Notes under the pieces: generated by a model
The model's input: the letters and a program-made list of their open reading frames with translations, nothing else
Database searches by the model: none
What the model was told of the DNA's origin: nothing
Shown here: piece after piece, positions 1 to 10,899 of the stretch
Numbering within the stretch: position 1 is the stretch's first letter
Layout: each line of letters opens with the position of its first letter
Assembly: GCA_019188255.1 (NCBI GenBank)
Contig: JAETXT010000013.1
Location: 1,984,001-2,048,000, forward strand
Direction: 5' to 3'
DNA: 64,000 bases
Origin: Verticillium longisporum
Taxonomy: Eukaryota; Ascomycota; Sordariomycetes; Glomerellales; Plectosphaerellaceae
Made by a program: the position numbers and the translations under genes

Positions 1-425
1 ACAAATCTTGATGAGTGGGGGATCAGGGTGAGACCACCGGGAGAGGCCAGGCTGCCAAATATGACGCCCCAAGGAGCAAAATGTTCTAGTTGGCCTGTGC
101 CTCGAGGGAATGATGACTGATGCTGATGCTCAACATGTCACCCGCCACGTTACCGCCGCTGGTGACAGGCCGACCACCCGCAGCCATCCATCTCCCACAC
201 CGAGAGCCTCAATTGGCATCTGTCTAGATGCAAGGGCTCGCATTCCGGCCTGGGTATCATCCAACTCCTCCAGTTGCGCTGACGGCGCACGTTACCCATT
301 GCTGGCGGACGCCCGACCTGCATCCTGGCCGTGGAGCGGTCTCGCCCACCCCCGAGGATCAGAGCTGACCGACGCGAAGGCTTGCACTGGCTCGCGCACT
401 CCCAAAGGCCTAGCCCATCCATCAA
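1..425. other. window edge and TAN1 3' flank, no gene seen
   Basis: I see no convincing gene here. The open frames on both strands have no recognisable motif and no matching splice structure. The part next to 426 is probably 3' untranslated region of the TAN1 gene. Confidence 0.5.
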
Positions 426-1841
426 TCACGAGCTCGCTTTCACCTCCTCGTCGTGCGTCTCATTTACAACCACGGGCGCCGGCGCGGCTGAAGACGCAGC
501 CACAGCATCAGCCTCAGCCGCCTTGTTGCCTCCCTTGGGCTTCGCTACTGCCTTGTGAAGCTCGTTGATGTTGTATCGCTTGAGCTCCTCCCACTCCTTT
601 CCATCGACGACGCTCATGCCGCAGAAGTTCTGATGGGTTCGCCCTCAACGTCAGCTGTCATATCCACGAGACGGTAGACCATGGGGGACGGTGCGAAAAG
701 GGGTGGTCACGCGGGAATTGTACCTTGTAAACATCAATAAGGATGACCTTGTCTGGATTGTCCAGGTTGACCTTGTGCTGCTTGCCAATCAAGCCTGCCA
801 CCTGATCAATGACCTCGTTGCGCTTGATGTCGCTGTTGGCACGGATCGAAGGCCTAATCGCGTACTGTCACACACCACCACCTTTAGCATACGCTCCTCG
901 TCAAATAGTTCACTTAGGAGAACCTTGGCATCTTTCGAGCCAGACCTCGCTTGACATACCGTGTAAGGCGCCTGACCCTCGCCAGCAGCGCCCTTCTGCG
1001 CGTCCTCGCTTCCATCCTCCGCCTTGACGCCCTGGAACCACGGTGCGAGCGCCTGCCTGGCCACTTTGTCCACGCCGCTGGCCACCTTGCCCGTCACGGC
1101 CACGGGTGTCAGGCGGTTGATGTACCTTGTCTTCCTCTCCATGACGTTGGCGCACCCCTTGGCATCCGTGCACATGCGCCGACACAGCGCGACAGGGTCG
1201 ACGGGCTCCCGCGTCTTGAGGAAGAAGACGCACTCAATGTCGGCACGCACAATGGCGAACGCCCCCTTGGGCTTCGGCTCCTTCGACTTGAAGCCCTCCA
1301 TCTCCTTGCGGATCGACGCCTCAATGTCGTTCTCGTCGTCTTCCCCGGGCACCGCCGCCTCGTCCGCAGGAGGTGCAATCCCGTACATCGTCTCGCCGAG
1401 CTGTACGACACGTCAGCACACAGCCCAGGAGTGCAAGGGCGGGACGGCAGCAAAGCGAAGAGCATCACCAGACTGTCCCGCAGCGGAGGATACCAACTTC
1501 GTTGCAGAGCTTCTCAAACTCGACAATCGCCTTGCGGTCCATACCCCGAACAAAAGTCACCCAGATACCCTGCCCTCCGGCCTCGAGGTGCGCATCCTTC
1601 TCGTTCAGTTTGGCCAGGTTCAACTTGTGCGCCGTCGTCTGCCAGGCTCCCGCGTTGCCGCCCTGTCACCGTCAGTGCTGCGATCGAAACCAGTATCTAC
1701 CAAAGAAAAAAAAGGCGCATGGTGCTCCGACTGGAAAGCCAGCGACTTGTTCAGAAAGTGAGGACCTACCTTGCTCTTCTTAAAGGGCCGATCCCCACCG
1801 CCGCCTTGGCCGCCCTGTTTCCTCTTGGGAGCATCCGACAT
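426..1841 (-). CDS. tan1: tRNA acetyltransferase factor TAN1 (THUMP domain)
   Basis: TAN1 is the THUMP-domain adaptor that hands serine and leucine tRNAs to the Kre33/NAT10 acetyltransferase for ac4C12 formation in the D arm. Five exons read in frame: 1841-1770, 1662-1498, 1400-960, 864-724 and 629-426, giving about 340 residues. The N-terminus is basic and Gly-rich (MSDAPKRKQGGQGG). The THUMP core runs from the RYINRLTPVAVTG segment through YAIRPSIR and ends at KVILIDVYKNFCGMSVV, the usual family signature. The C-terminus is an Ala-rich acidic tail. The donor of intron 2 (GTTGGT at 1497) is weak; the better-looking GTATCC four bases later breaks the frame, so the weak one was chosen. Length and motif order fit a full-length orthologue. 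It ends 5' of, and on the same strand as, the pyruvate decarboxylase gene. Confidence 0.9.
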
Positions 1842-2258
1842 TGTCGCTTTCGTGAAATTGAAATGTTGATCTTCTTGAAGTGACGGTGAATTGCTGCTTC
1901 AAGACGGCGTGAGAACTTGGTGATAGGATGATGGGTCGCGTTGAGCTACACAAAGTAACGAGGTTTTCATACGCTTCCAGGTGAAGCTTCAGCGATTGAA
2001 AAGTACGTACCGACCCAGCGGCGAGCTGTGTCGTCAGGAGCCCCACCTCCGACACACAGACCATCATTCCCGCATGCATCACAGAGCCTCCGATGATTTG
2101 CTTCGCCGTTGACGTGACATGTACCACGTTGCTCAAGAGAATATCGAGGGTAACATTAGTGGTTTATTTTGGTAATTTCTGTTCAGTCCTTATAACGTAA
2201 TATTCTCCTTCAACCTCGAGTCTTGCAACAATCTCACCGCGAAAACATCATGAATACA
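1842..2258. other. TAN1 promoter / PDC 3' region
   Basis: About 420 bases between the TAN1 start codon and the end of the pyruvate decarboxylase gene, both on minus. The open frames crossing it look like shadows. It must hold the TAN1 promoter and the PDC 3' end; I recognise no specific motif. Confidence 0.5.
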
Positions 2259-4148
2259 CTAGCTGTCCTTCGCATTCGTCTTGGCGCTGGCCTCTGCCGT
2301 CATGATGAGTGCCCTTGGCGCATCCTTCTTCTCCATGTACAGCTCGACAAACTGAACCTCCTTGGCATTGTTGAAGCTCTCGTCCTTGAAGAGCTTGTCC
2401 AGCTCCTCCTTGGTGCGAACCTGGAATTTCTTGGCAGTCTTGTCGGTGCCGCCGAATACCGTGACCGTGTCCTGGTACTTCCACTGAACAACATCGTTGT
2501 ATCCGGCGTCCATGCCGTGGATGAAACGCTCGATCGTGTAGCCGTCGTTGCAAATGACAAAGCTGTGAATGTTTCATTAGCCATGTATGCTGGACGGATT
2601 GCATAGATAGTGAAACTCACATTGTCACTCTGAGTTGATGGCGGATCATTGTGGTGACCTCTTGGGCGGTGAGCTGGAATGACCCATCGCCCACGAACAG
2701 GATAGTCCGCCTGTCCGTCTGGGCGTCCTTGGAAGCCAGAGCAGCGCCCTGGCAAGCGCCGACAGACCATCCGATGCTGCCCCAGAGAACCTGGCTCAGA
2801 GCCGTGACACCACTCGGGAAGGCTGTGTCCCAGATACCGAAATTGGCAGTGCCAGTCTCCGTCACTACAATGTCATTCTTGCGTAGGAAGTGGCCTACTC
2901 TGGGCCACAGCCACGCCTGAGTAATTGTCTGTGACGAATCCTCTTCCTTTGTCGGCAGGGCGACAGGGGCATCTGGGGACGGGATGACCGACAGTTTGCT
3001 GAGGTCAAGCTTCTCCGTCACTTTACGGAGCACGCCCCTCATCTTGACGCCAGGATATTCCGAGTATCGTACCACGGTGTGTGTGCTGTGGAAGTCAATG
3101 GTGTTGAGCTGAGAGGTCCGGTACGAGAAGCCGGCCGTGTTGAAGTCGCTCTGTGAATAAATTAGCCAAAATTGGTTCCTACGTGGGAGATCCTGTAGCT
3201 CACCTTGAGAGTACCGATGGACAAAATCAAGTCCGCCGACTCTATCTTCTCCTTGACTTCGGGGCGCGAAGCCTCGCCGGCATAGACACCACCGTAGTTG
3301 GAGTGTGTCTCATTAATGGCACTCTTTCCCATGGGCGTCACAAAAACGGGGATACCAGACTTCTCCAATAACGCGTGGGTCTCATCTAGCACTCTGTGAC
3401 GAATAGCACAGGCGTCAACGAGCATGACTGGCTTCTTGGCAGCGTGGAGGTACTTCAAGACGACATCGACGACGTAGTCCTCCTTTTCTGGGTCGTTGGG
3501 TGTCTCCTCAAGATCAATGGGTGTCTTGAGTCGGGCGCCCTCGATCTTCTTTTCCACCATGTCGGTAGGCAACATGATGTACACGGGCCTGCTCTGAATG
3601 TAGCACTGCTGAAGAGCATAATCAATCTGGGTGGCAATCTCGGCAGGGTTGTTGAGCTTGGCCATGTTGCAGGAGATCTGGGAGCTCATGTTGGCGAAGA
3701 CATTGAAATCGCCATTGCCAAGAGTGTGGTGCAACAGCATCCCGTTTCGCTGTGACACGGTGGAGGGGCAGCCGACAATGTGAACGACGGGAATGTGTTC
3801 CGAGTAGGCGCCAGCGAGGGCGTTGATGGCCGACAGTTCACCTACGCCAAAGGTGGTCATGATGGCCGAGACGCCCTTGACACGGGCATAGCCATCTGCA
3901 GCATAACCTAGGGAATTCCATCAATCGGGCTGTTAAACGAAGCTTTCAATTATGAACCCACCTGCGTTGAGCTCATTGACGCTGCCCACCCATTTTACGC
4001 CGGCCTTGGGAAGGTAGTCCAGGGCGACAAGGTTGTAGTCGCCAGGCAATCCGTGAAGTGAGCGGACACCAATCTCGTAGAGTCTCTTGTACAGGTAGGT
4101 AGCCACCTCAATAGGCTCCTTGAGCCCTTCCTCGCGAATACTGGCCAT
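2259..4148 (-). CDS. pdc1: pyruvate decarboxylase
   Basis: Thiamine-diphosphate enzyme that splits pyruvate into acetaldehyde and CO2 in alcoholic fermentation; it acts in the cytosol as a tetramer. Exons 4148-3962, 3907-3204, 3150-2621 and 2562-2259 give 574 residues, the normal length. All key residues are visible: the catalytic Asp in GLPGDYNL, the cofactor-activating Glu in [16 protein letters not shown], the His pair in [12 protein letters not shown], the GDGSFQLT...CNDGY metal/ThDP motif and the Glu in YTIERFIHG. The start at 4148 (MASIREEG) was chosen because the frame is open upstream but the next ATG gives only a seven-residue extension-like stretch with no conservation expected. A TATAAAA box lies about 136 bases upstream, fitting a strongly expressed gene. 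No damage seen. Confidence 0.96.
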
Positions 4149-4283
4149 GGCTGGTTCGGGGTGAGGCACAGTAAGGTTCTGATCTGATGTATGGCGTGGA
4201 ACAGGTAGTATAGCAGGGTGTTTGACGATGTGCGAACCAAGTAGGGCAGAGGTAGGGAGCTCGAGGAGTCTAGGACATATGGA

Positions 4284-4290
4284 TTTTATA
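4284..4290 (-). promoter_or_regulatory. TATA box of pyruvate decarboxylase
   Basis: TATAAAA on the minus strand, 136-142 bases upstream of the PDC start codon. Seen directly; its role is inferred from spacing. Confidence 0.6.
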
Positions 4291-5210
4291 AGGACACTAA
4301 AGAGAATGCAGAAAGCTGACGAATGGTCGGTAGCTAGGTAGGAGATAGCTAGGCCGGTCCGATGGATGACGGCAGGACTGGTAAAGTCTGATGGTGGTGT
4401 TGACGCCGGGTCACGCCACGTCTGGAGCTGTCTCTGCTCCAGGACAGCATGATAGATTCGGTCCTTCCCGCATCACTCGAAAATTGCTCTGGACAGGGAC
4501 CTGCTCGTAAGACACACCGATTAGCTTTATTGTCTGGTAGCGCTGGGCCACCAGTCATCCTGCAAGCCTGGCAAGCTCCAGTATCGGTGGTGGGACAAGC
4601 GGGTGCAGCCATGTCTGCTTCACAGAACGAAAGAGGGGTCCCATCGTGGTAGTGATGTAATCGACCCTCCACCACGCCACACAATGGCATCCACGTCCGA
4701 AGCTCCAGATGCGGGCAGGCACCTAGCTGAGCTCCTCCCAAAAGCTCAGCCCACGACATGCATACGGAAGTCATGGTTGGAAGTGGGGCCGTCCGGCTGC
4801 TGCTGCCGGTGTCGTTTCCAGGATCCGCCCACATGCACCTGCCAGCGTCCTGACTCTGCCTGCCTCGACTCAACGCCATGCATGGCCCGTAGCCATTGAC
4901 AAGCGCCATCGCCATCGTTATCGCCATCGCTACGGGCCCGCCACCTCGGACTTATTTCGAACCTGGCCCGGCCTTCGTTCTATATGGCCATTGTCCATTG
5001 TGGCCCTGTTCCTGTTCCTGTTTCCCTTTGCCCCCGTGGCCGTACTTTCTCGCCTTGTCGGATGCTTTCCCGCGTCAAAGCCGTATCAGATCGGAGGAGT
5101 ATTGTCGTGCTCATTTACGTTATATATACATTATTCTACAAGCCGGAGCGGCGTGTATGCCAGACCGAGACGCCTCCCAATACCATGATTTCATCGTTGT
5201 GCTTTTGACC
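4291..5210. other. intergenic: PDC upstream region and ERV1 3' side
   Basis: About 0.9 kb without a convincing gene. It carries a short GCCATC-type hexanucleotide repeat around 4905-4935 and C/T-rich tracts near 5000-5050. It should contain the upstream regulatory region of PDC and the 3' untranslated region of ERV1. Confidence 0.5.
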
Positions 5211-5889
5211 TCAGTCGCATCGCCCGTCTTTCCATCCAGTCCTCCATCTCTCCTCCCAACGCGAACAGTCGAACTCCTTCTTGCCAAGCTTGCGGTTCAC
5301 CTCATTGTGTGCCATGCAAAGCCAATTGCCAAACTCCTGCCTGCCCTCGATGCGCACCTCGTCCTTCTTGATGTAGCTCTGGAAGTCCTCGGCGCACACC
5401 CAGCACGGGTACAGCCTGCTGAACGTCCGCATGAAGCCGCGCAGGTCGTCCTTCTGCGCCGGACTCGGGTTCTCGGGATACGTGGCGGCGATGCTGTGCA
5501 GGAGCGTCCACGTGCTGTTCCCCAGGCGCTCTACATCCGGGGGGCAGTCGTCCGGAAGCCCATTCGTCGCTGATGGCGCCGTCGCCGTCGCCGTAGATCC
5601 TTTCGTCTTGGGTGTCTTGCCCATCGAGGCCCAGAAGGTGGAAGATGTGCATGTTCGGCAGCTGGCAGTCTACAAGTTAGCGAGTCTGCTTGCAGCAACG
5701 AGATAGAAGTGTCGCGCGTGGGCGTGTTGGGGGCACGAACGGCTTTCCGTCAGGGCCAAGAACGATTCCTTTGGGATATTGCGCCTTGGCCTTGTCGGCT
5801 CCGGCGGCCGTTGCGCCGGGTGCGGCAGCTGGACTCGTGTCCGCGAGCGTCACGCCACTGGTGTTGTCGTCCCGTCCCGGCTGAGCCAT
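5211..5889 (-). CDS. erv1: FAD-linked sulfhydryl oxidase ERV1/ALR
   Basis: ERV1 reoxidises Mia40 in the mitochondrial intermembrane space disulfide relay and passes electrons to cytochrome c. Two exons, 5889-5741 and 5661-5211, give about 199 residues. The N-terminal shuttle disulfide is CRTC, created exactly at the exon junction (GKP-CRTC). The ERV/ALR core holds WTLLHSIAATYPENPSP, the catalytic CxxC in YPCWVCAEDF, an HNEVNRKLGK helix and the C-terminal structural Cys pair (FDCSRW...GRCD). An in-frame TTG lies 12 codons upstream, but the ATG at 5889 is the first ATG. Splicing at the nearer AG of the acceptor would lose the CRTC motif, which decided the junction. It is divergent from HEM4 with about 445 bases between the starts. 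Confidence 0.93.
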
Positions 5890-6334
5890 GCTGGAGATGT
5901 CCGTGGCAGATTGAATGGGTTCCAAGCGTGAGAAAGTTTCGCAGTGTATGTACCAAAGGGAATAAGGAGCGTGCTGGCAGTCTGATCAAGATTGTTCCAA
6001 AATTTGTAAGCTGCTAAAAACCACCGCTGGTTGCTTGTCCTGTCCAGAACATCGTCGCCAGTTCCACGGTGGTCCTTATCGATAAGAAATCCAGAGCTCC
6101 AGGACCTAGGCACGCAACAAGGTGCAGCATTCAACGAGTGGGGGATCTGCCGTGAACGGCGAGTGGTGGACCCAGCATATGGACAGCTTCGAATGATGGA
6201 AGAAACTTTGATAGAAGGCTCGCAGCTTAACCGCCGCACATCGCATTGCTCCAATTGATAGGACCAGAGACCTGGCTCGCTCTGTATATTGCGCGTCGTC
6301 AGCAGTCCGAGTCGAACAGGTATACCCCGCCGAC
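5890..6334. other. divergent promoter ERV1 / HEM4
   Basis: About 445 bases separating the start codons of two divergent genes. Both encode parts of mitochondrial redox and haem biology, so a shared promoter is possible but is inference. No clear TATA box. Confidence 0.5.
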
Positions 6335-7288
6335 ATGACTTCATCACAACCGAGTGTCGACGGCGCGATGCCGATACTGCTGCTCAAGACGAGATCGTCG
6401 CCAGGAGATTCGTACGAAGATCTGTTTGGGTCAACCAACGAGGACGGCTGGTCCTTCGAGCCCACTTTCGTCCCCGTGCTGCAGCACACCCTCATTCAAG
6501 AAGGCCTGGAAGAGGTGCGGACCCTTCTTCAAAACCGAGGCATTCGCACAGACGAGGGCGCGTCCTACGGCGGCCTCATCTTCACCTCCCAACGCGCCGT
6601 CGAAGCCTTCACCGGCCTCGTCGAACAGGGCAAGAGCTCAGGCGCAGACGACGCCGCCTGGCCACATCTCCAGTCGGTCCCCGTGTACAGCGTCGGCCCC
6701 GCGACGACGCGTGCGCTGGGCGCCGTGCCCCAGACGCCGCCCCTTGCCATCCACGGCTCCCACACCGGCAACGGGGACGCCCTCGCCGCGTTCATCCTCG
6801 AGGACTACGCTGTGCGCCGCTACCCCGCGCGCGTGCCGAAACCGCCGCTCCTGTTTCTCGTCGGCGAGCAGCGCAGGGACATCATCCCCCGCACCCTCAC
6901 CGACCCAGCCCTGCCGGCGGACCGCCGCATCCCCGTGACCGAGGTGACCGTCTACGGCACGGGCGTCATGCCCACGTTCCCCGACCACCTCGCCCGCCTC
7001 CTCGACGAGACGGCCGCGCGCCCCGTGCGCTGGGTCGTCGTCTTCTCGCCCACGGGCTGCGACAGCCTGCTGCGCGGCCTGGGTCTCCTCGACGAGGCGT
7101 CGGGCAGGGCGCGCCCCGCCGGGGCCAGGGACGGCAGGACCTACGTCGCGGCCATAGGGCCCACGACGAGGGACTACCTGCGGCGGACCTTTGGCTTCGA
7201 GCCGGACGTTTGCGCTGCGACGCCGTCCCCGGAAGGCGTGCGGCGGGCTATTGTCGACTTTACGACGAGCCATTCTGGGTCGAAGTAG
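6335..7288 (+). CDS. hem4: uroporphyrinogen-III synthase
   Basis: Cyclises hydroxymethylbilane with D-ring inversion to uroporphyrinogen III, the fourth step of cytosolic haem synthesis. It is a single exon of 317 residues. The protein has the two-lobed HEM4 pattern: MPILLLKTRSSP at the start, YGGLIFTSQRAVEAF, VYSVGPATTRAL, LLFLVGEQRRDIIPRTL, VTEVTVYGTG, WVVVFSPTGCDSL and YVAAIGPTTRDYLRRTFG near the end. Sequence conservation in this family is low, so the identification rests on the order of these blocks. An internal ATG 11 codons downstream (MPILLLK) could also be used. Third codon positions are very GC-rich. Confidence 0.93.
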   Translation: MTSSQPSVDGAMPILLLKTRSSPGDSYEDLFGSTNEDGWSFEPTFVPVLQHTLIQEGLEEVRTLLQNRGIRTDEGASYGGLIFTSQRAVEAFTGLVEQGKSSGADDAAWPHLQSVPVYSVGPATTRALGAVPQTPPLAIHGSHTGNGDALAAFILEDYAVRRYPARVPKPPLLFLVGEQRRDIIPRTLTDPALPADRRIPVTEVTVYGTGVMPTFPDHLARLLDETAARPVRWVVVFSPTGCDSLLRGLGLLDEASGRARPAGARDGRTYVAAIGPTTRDYLRRTFGFEPDVCAATPSPEGVRRAIVDFTTSHSGSK

Positions 7289-8164
7289 CACGATGGCGGG
7301 GACACTTGTCCGTCCCGCCCTCTTCTTGAATGAAAACGGAATTAGGCAACTCTAATGCATTCCAATGACCGAACCCGGCATGTACAAGATGGGGCTACAT
7401 CAGTCTTGAATGGGGACGCCTTCGTGCACACGAGCAATTGACAGATGCCTCGTCAAAAATCATGCCTCGTGACTTGACTATCAAAGTGCTCACACTTGGG
7501 TATTGCATTGCTAGACTGACGAGCGTCGAATCACCCCTTCAATTGAACGGCCTGTTGGTAATCCTGGAGCACCCGACACCGTGCGTGGCAGAGAAATGGG
7601 ACGTGGTTAAAGTAATTCCATCCGTCTTGATTGGCTATAGACTCATTTAAGAAAACGCGTCCAAGTAACGCGAAAGCGCGCGTGCTACGCGAGTGACACG
7701 CGAAGGCGCGTCGGTAATTCGCAGTCACGCGTCGCTCTCCACCCTTACGGGGCTGGTTGGTTAACATGTGCAGGCTCATCAAACTGAGCATGCCGAATGC
7801 TTTGCACCACGTCATTGTGCAATTGACTTCCATACAGGCGACCTCGCTTAGCCTGTGCCGAAAAAGAAGATTCCCAATGTCCCGTCGTGCCGTCCACGCT
7901 TCGTGCTCCAGTCCCTTCCATCCCTAGCCTTACCATCCATCCGTTGCGCTGACCGAGAGGACCGCCATCCCTGCGGTCTTCCAGTGAACAAAGAGAAGTC
8001 GTGTCGAACGTATCCTTACACAGCAAAAATGGACCGCAATCCTCCTGTAGAGGATGAATAAAATCAAGTAACGCAGGCTCGCAGAGCCTCGGTGTTCCGC
8101 ATGTGCAGGGCGGACTGTCGAGGTATCATGTACATAAAAAAAATGCTGGTCCAAAATTTTGAAA
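7289..8164. other. convergent 3' region between HEM4 and the Whi5-like gene
   Basis: About 0.9 kb between the 3' ends of two convergent genes. I see no coding region. It contains the ACGCG motif cluster described separately at 7655-7732. Confidence 0.5.
7655..7732. promoter_or_regulatory. cluster of five ACGCG (MCB/SCB-like) motifs
   Basis: Within 78 bases there are five ACGCG cores: perfect ACGCGT at 7655 and 7727, ACGCGAAA at 7668, ACGCGAG at 7687 and ACGCGAAG at 7698, with additional GCGCG between them. ACGCGT is the MluI-box bound by MBF, and CGCGAAA resembles the SBF site in yeasts. The cluster lies between two convergent 3' ends, not in an obvious promoter. Regulatory function is inference. 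Confidence 0.35.
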
Positions 8165-9340
8165 TCAAAGCAAAGGGTCGTCGAAGGTTAGACGCCGTCT
8201 GGCTGAACTCAATGGAGTTTTCGCTGTGGCCAGGCTGACCGGCGTCTTCCAATGCTTCTGAGCAGGACTGGGTGTGATGTTGACAAAGTCGGCAAAGTCA
8301 AAGTTTTGGCTCGGCGTGCTGGGGAACAGGTTGCCGCCGCCTGGTGTCGTCATGTGTGAAGATGGCAAGCCCATGTCACGGTTGAATTTGGACGGCGGGG
8401 TTGACGGCGGGTCCATTCTCGTCTTGGTCGAGGGCATCGCTGGCGAAGGGGAAGCCGCCAGATAGAGGAGCAAGTCTGCGCCCTCTTGTCCATTCTTGCC
8501 GTTGGGTCCTGGAGACCCCCGCTCACGCATGGAACGACCAGGCAGTCCTCGGTTGCGCATGGGTGGTGTGCTCGGCGGCGATGAATGGATATCGTGGGCC
8601 CGGAAGGAGTGAAGCGGCAGATCATCCTCGTCATCTGACGTCGTTAGGTTGGGAGACGTCAGGTCAAACGTGAAGTTACGTGTGCTTTGATAAAGGGAGA
8701 CGTTTGGACCGGCGGAGGTGGTAAAGTGTTGCTGTCGCCTTGGCTTGAGGGGCGACGACTGGGCCAGTTGATGGTTACCCTTCCAACCATGGTGTCCATG
8801 GAAAGACTTGCTCGGTGTCGGAGAGGACCGCAGGCGCTTGCTTGGACTAGAAGGTGCGTAGTCGAAAGTGGCATTGAAGGTCCTCTTGCGGCGAGTGGTG
8901 CTGCCGTTGCTGGATCCGATGGCATCGGAAAAGAGAGGGGCTTTGAGAGGCGAGCTCATCAACGCCCGCGATGGGTAGGGCAGGTCGGAGGCGCTGGAAG
9001 AAGAGTCGGATAGGACATCGCCCTCGCACATCCTCTTGCGGCGCATCTCCTCTTCCACCTTGGGCTCGATCGTCTCGAAAGCGAGGTCTTCCCAGCCATG
9101 CTTGGTTTTGAACTGTGCCAAGGCCAGACGATTTTGTAGTTTCCGTGCGATCTGTCGGAGAGAGAGAGAGGGGTTAGATTGACATGGCATGGCGTACGAT
9201 GGTATGGCGTCTGGACTTACTTTGCTGACTTCTGCCCGCTTGAGCACCTTATCCACCACCACTTCGGGTTGCTGTTTCCAGGGCGACGACATGATCTGCC
9301 GTTCGACCAGGTTGAGTGCGCGCGAGGCGGGGTCGTATGA
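8165..9340 (-). CDS. Whi5/Nrm1-like G1/S transcriptional repressor (5' exon not resolved)
   Basis: Probable homologue of the Whi5/Nrm1 family, which binds and represses the SBF/MBF transcription factors until CDK phosphorylation releases it. Two exons are clear: 9340-9221 (in-frame ATG at 9292) and 9151-8165. The family core is the helix LQNRLALAQFKTKHGW followed by EDLAFETIEPKVEEE. The rest is low-complexity and Ser/Pro-rich with about a dozen S/T-P sites, several of full CDK type (SPLK, SPSK, TPSK, TPPSK), and a conserved-looking end (KTPLSSARRRLTFDDPLL). The 16 codons before ATG 9292 are strongly codon-like and preceded by a good acceptor (ttctacag), so an upstream coding exon probably exists, but I could not find a convincing one in 9345-9900. 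Nucleus is the expected site. Confidence 0.75.
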   Translation of the reverse strand, partial: SYDPASRALNLVERQIMSSPWKQQPEVVVDKVLKRAEVSKVSPDAIPSYAMPCQSNPSLSLRQIARKLQNRLALAQFKTKHGWEDLAFETIEPKVEEEMRRKRMCEGDVLSDSSSSASDLPYPSRALMSSPLKAPLFSDAIGSSNGSTTRRKRTFNATFDYAPSSPSKRLRSSPTPSKSFHGHHGWKGNHQLAQSSPLKPRRQQHFTTSAGPNVSLYQSTRNFTFDLTSPNLTTSDDEDDLPLHSFRAHDIHSSPPSTPPMRNRGLPGRSMRERGSPGPNGKNGQEGADLLLYLAASPSPAMPSTKTRMDPPSTPPSKFNRDMGLPSSHMTTPGGGNLFPSTPSQNFDFADFVNITPSPAQKHWKTPVSLATAKTPLSSARRRLTFDDPLL

Positions 9341-10899
9341 CTGTAGAAAGAAATGAAGAAAACTGTCAACGAGTTCGAGCGACTGGCTGTTCTGCGGTGC
9401 GGGTTCCGGTGCGGACCGGTGCGGAAGAAGGATAGGGAGAGCTGATGACGGGATTGGCAGTCGTGAGCTGAAGTGAAGGGGGCTCGGCGGCTACTGGGTG
9501 GACGTAAGCGGGGGAGAAGGACAGGTGATCGGACAGCTGTCGCAGAGCCTGGCGGCCAAAAAAAAAAAGACTGGTTTCGATTGTTTCGCTGGTCAATTGT
9601 ATCGAGTTCTTCGTTGGCAGGTTGTATTCTGAATGAGTGTAGGGGGATTGGGAATCAGGAGTGGCCGTGTTGGAGAGGGCGTCGAGTCTTGAGGCGCAAA
9701 ATGGTTGTCGAGGTAAGGAATGAAGAAACCACTTTAACAGGACTTCGGTACCTGAGTGCTGGTTGGCAGGGCAGACTGTGACTGACGAACAGCCGCAGGC
9801 ACTGTGCTCTAAACGAACCGAGAGTCTGTGAGCACATGGGTACCTGCCCACCTGCTGATTCTGGATACAGATCTAAGGAGCACCGTATTCACTTTCCAGA
9901 CATTCCTATCTGATTGATAGTGGAGTACCTTAGCGCTAAGGGATGTCCGACAGGAGAAGCACGTAGCAACTAAGGTCAATACAGGGATATCTGCAATCTA
10001 CAGTCTGCAACCTGCAAAAATGCAGAGAGAGAAGTCTTGACTCTAGGTTTTTGACCTCTCCACGCACCGGCCCCTTCGCGGATTGAGGAGCTCACCAAAC
10101 CTAACGCATCAAAATGTCCTCTGATTAGCTTTACTAGTCCATCAGCGATAATGAAGCTGTTCGATGCTGTATATGTTCTTAGCGGCCGGCCCGGGCTACG
10201 CCCCGCGTGCGACGGATCGATGGCGGGACATGCGTGGCTTGATGGCCTACCTGCTTAATGAACTGCCAATTGGCTTCCTGCTTCTTGTGCCACCTGCGAT
10301 CGCCCGTTCGCTCTATATCCGCTGACAACCTGACAACGACATGAACGTTCACATATGGCAGAGCATGATGATGAAGCAACTCCAATGGCCGTCAGAGCCT
10401 CACGGCGGAGTGGCAAGGGCGGAAACAAAAAACCATCAGGTTCAGCAGGATCTGCATGCGCCGCTGTTCCTGAAGATGCTCGTATTGGCAGCTCCAAGCA
10501 TGTCTTGTGTCGGGGTTGCGGGCTTCGGTCTGCGTGCTGCTACTGCACCTTACTCACGGTCCGAAGGTGCGTTGGGCGCTTTGGGTGTGCTGGGTGCAGC
10601 GATGGCCAGTCGTTACGCACTGATCGTCACCTGCCACAGAAGCAGATGTCCCAAAACCATACCGTTTTTGCCTGTGCCTTTCCGATTGTGAAGCAGTAGC
10701 CGCGTACACTACATGCAGATACAGCGAGCTTAGCGTCAACATTACGAGGTGCGTCTCCCTAAGGTGGGGGGCTCATCCTACCTGACTGAGCAACTGAAGG
10801 CACCCAGACAGGTAAGGATCGGAGGAGATAGCACGGCCGGACCTTTCGGGAGGGGGAGAGCGCGAGGGAGCGAGCGACATGGTCTGATGAGAAGTCGAG
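9341..10899. other. intergenic, Whi5-like upstream region
   Basis: About 1.5 kb with no gene I can support. It should contain the 5' end and promoter of the Whi5-like gene, with an unplaced first exon. A small Cys-rich frame at 10355-10699 has no codon bias or motif that convinces me. Confidence 0.45.

Noticed and set aside
951..1883. 310-codon plus-strand frame
   Set aside because: Lies antisense to TAN1 exons; the minus-strand frames carry the THUMP motifs and splice correctly.
2259..4148. Secondary-metabolite or fermentation cluster around PDC
   Set aside because: Neighbours (TAN1, ERV1, HEM4) are unrelated housekeeping genes and there is no core synthase in the window.
6289..7329. 346-codon Arg-rich plus-strand frame
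   Set aside because: Shadow of HEM4 in another frame, with Arg/Pro bias from GC-rich third positions.
10355..10699. Cys-rich small frame (CRGCGLRSACCYC), looked like a zinc-binding or effector-like peptide
   Set aside because: No signal peptide, no regular Cys spacing, no codon bias, and competing overlapping frames.
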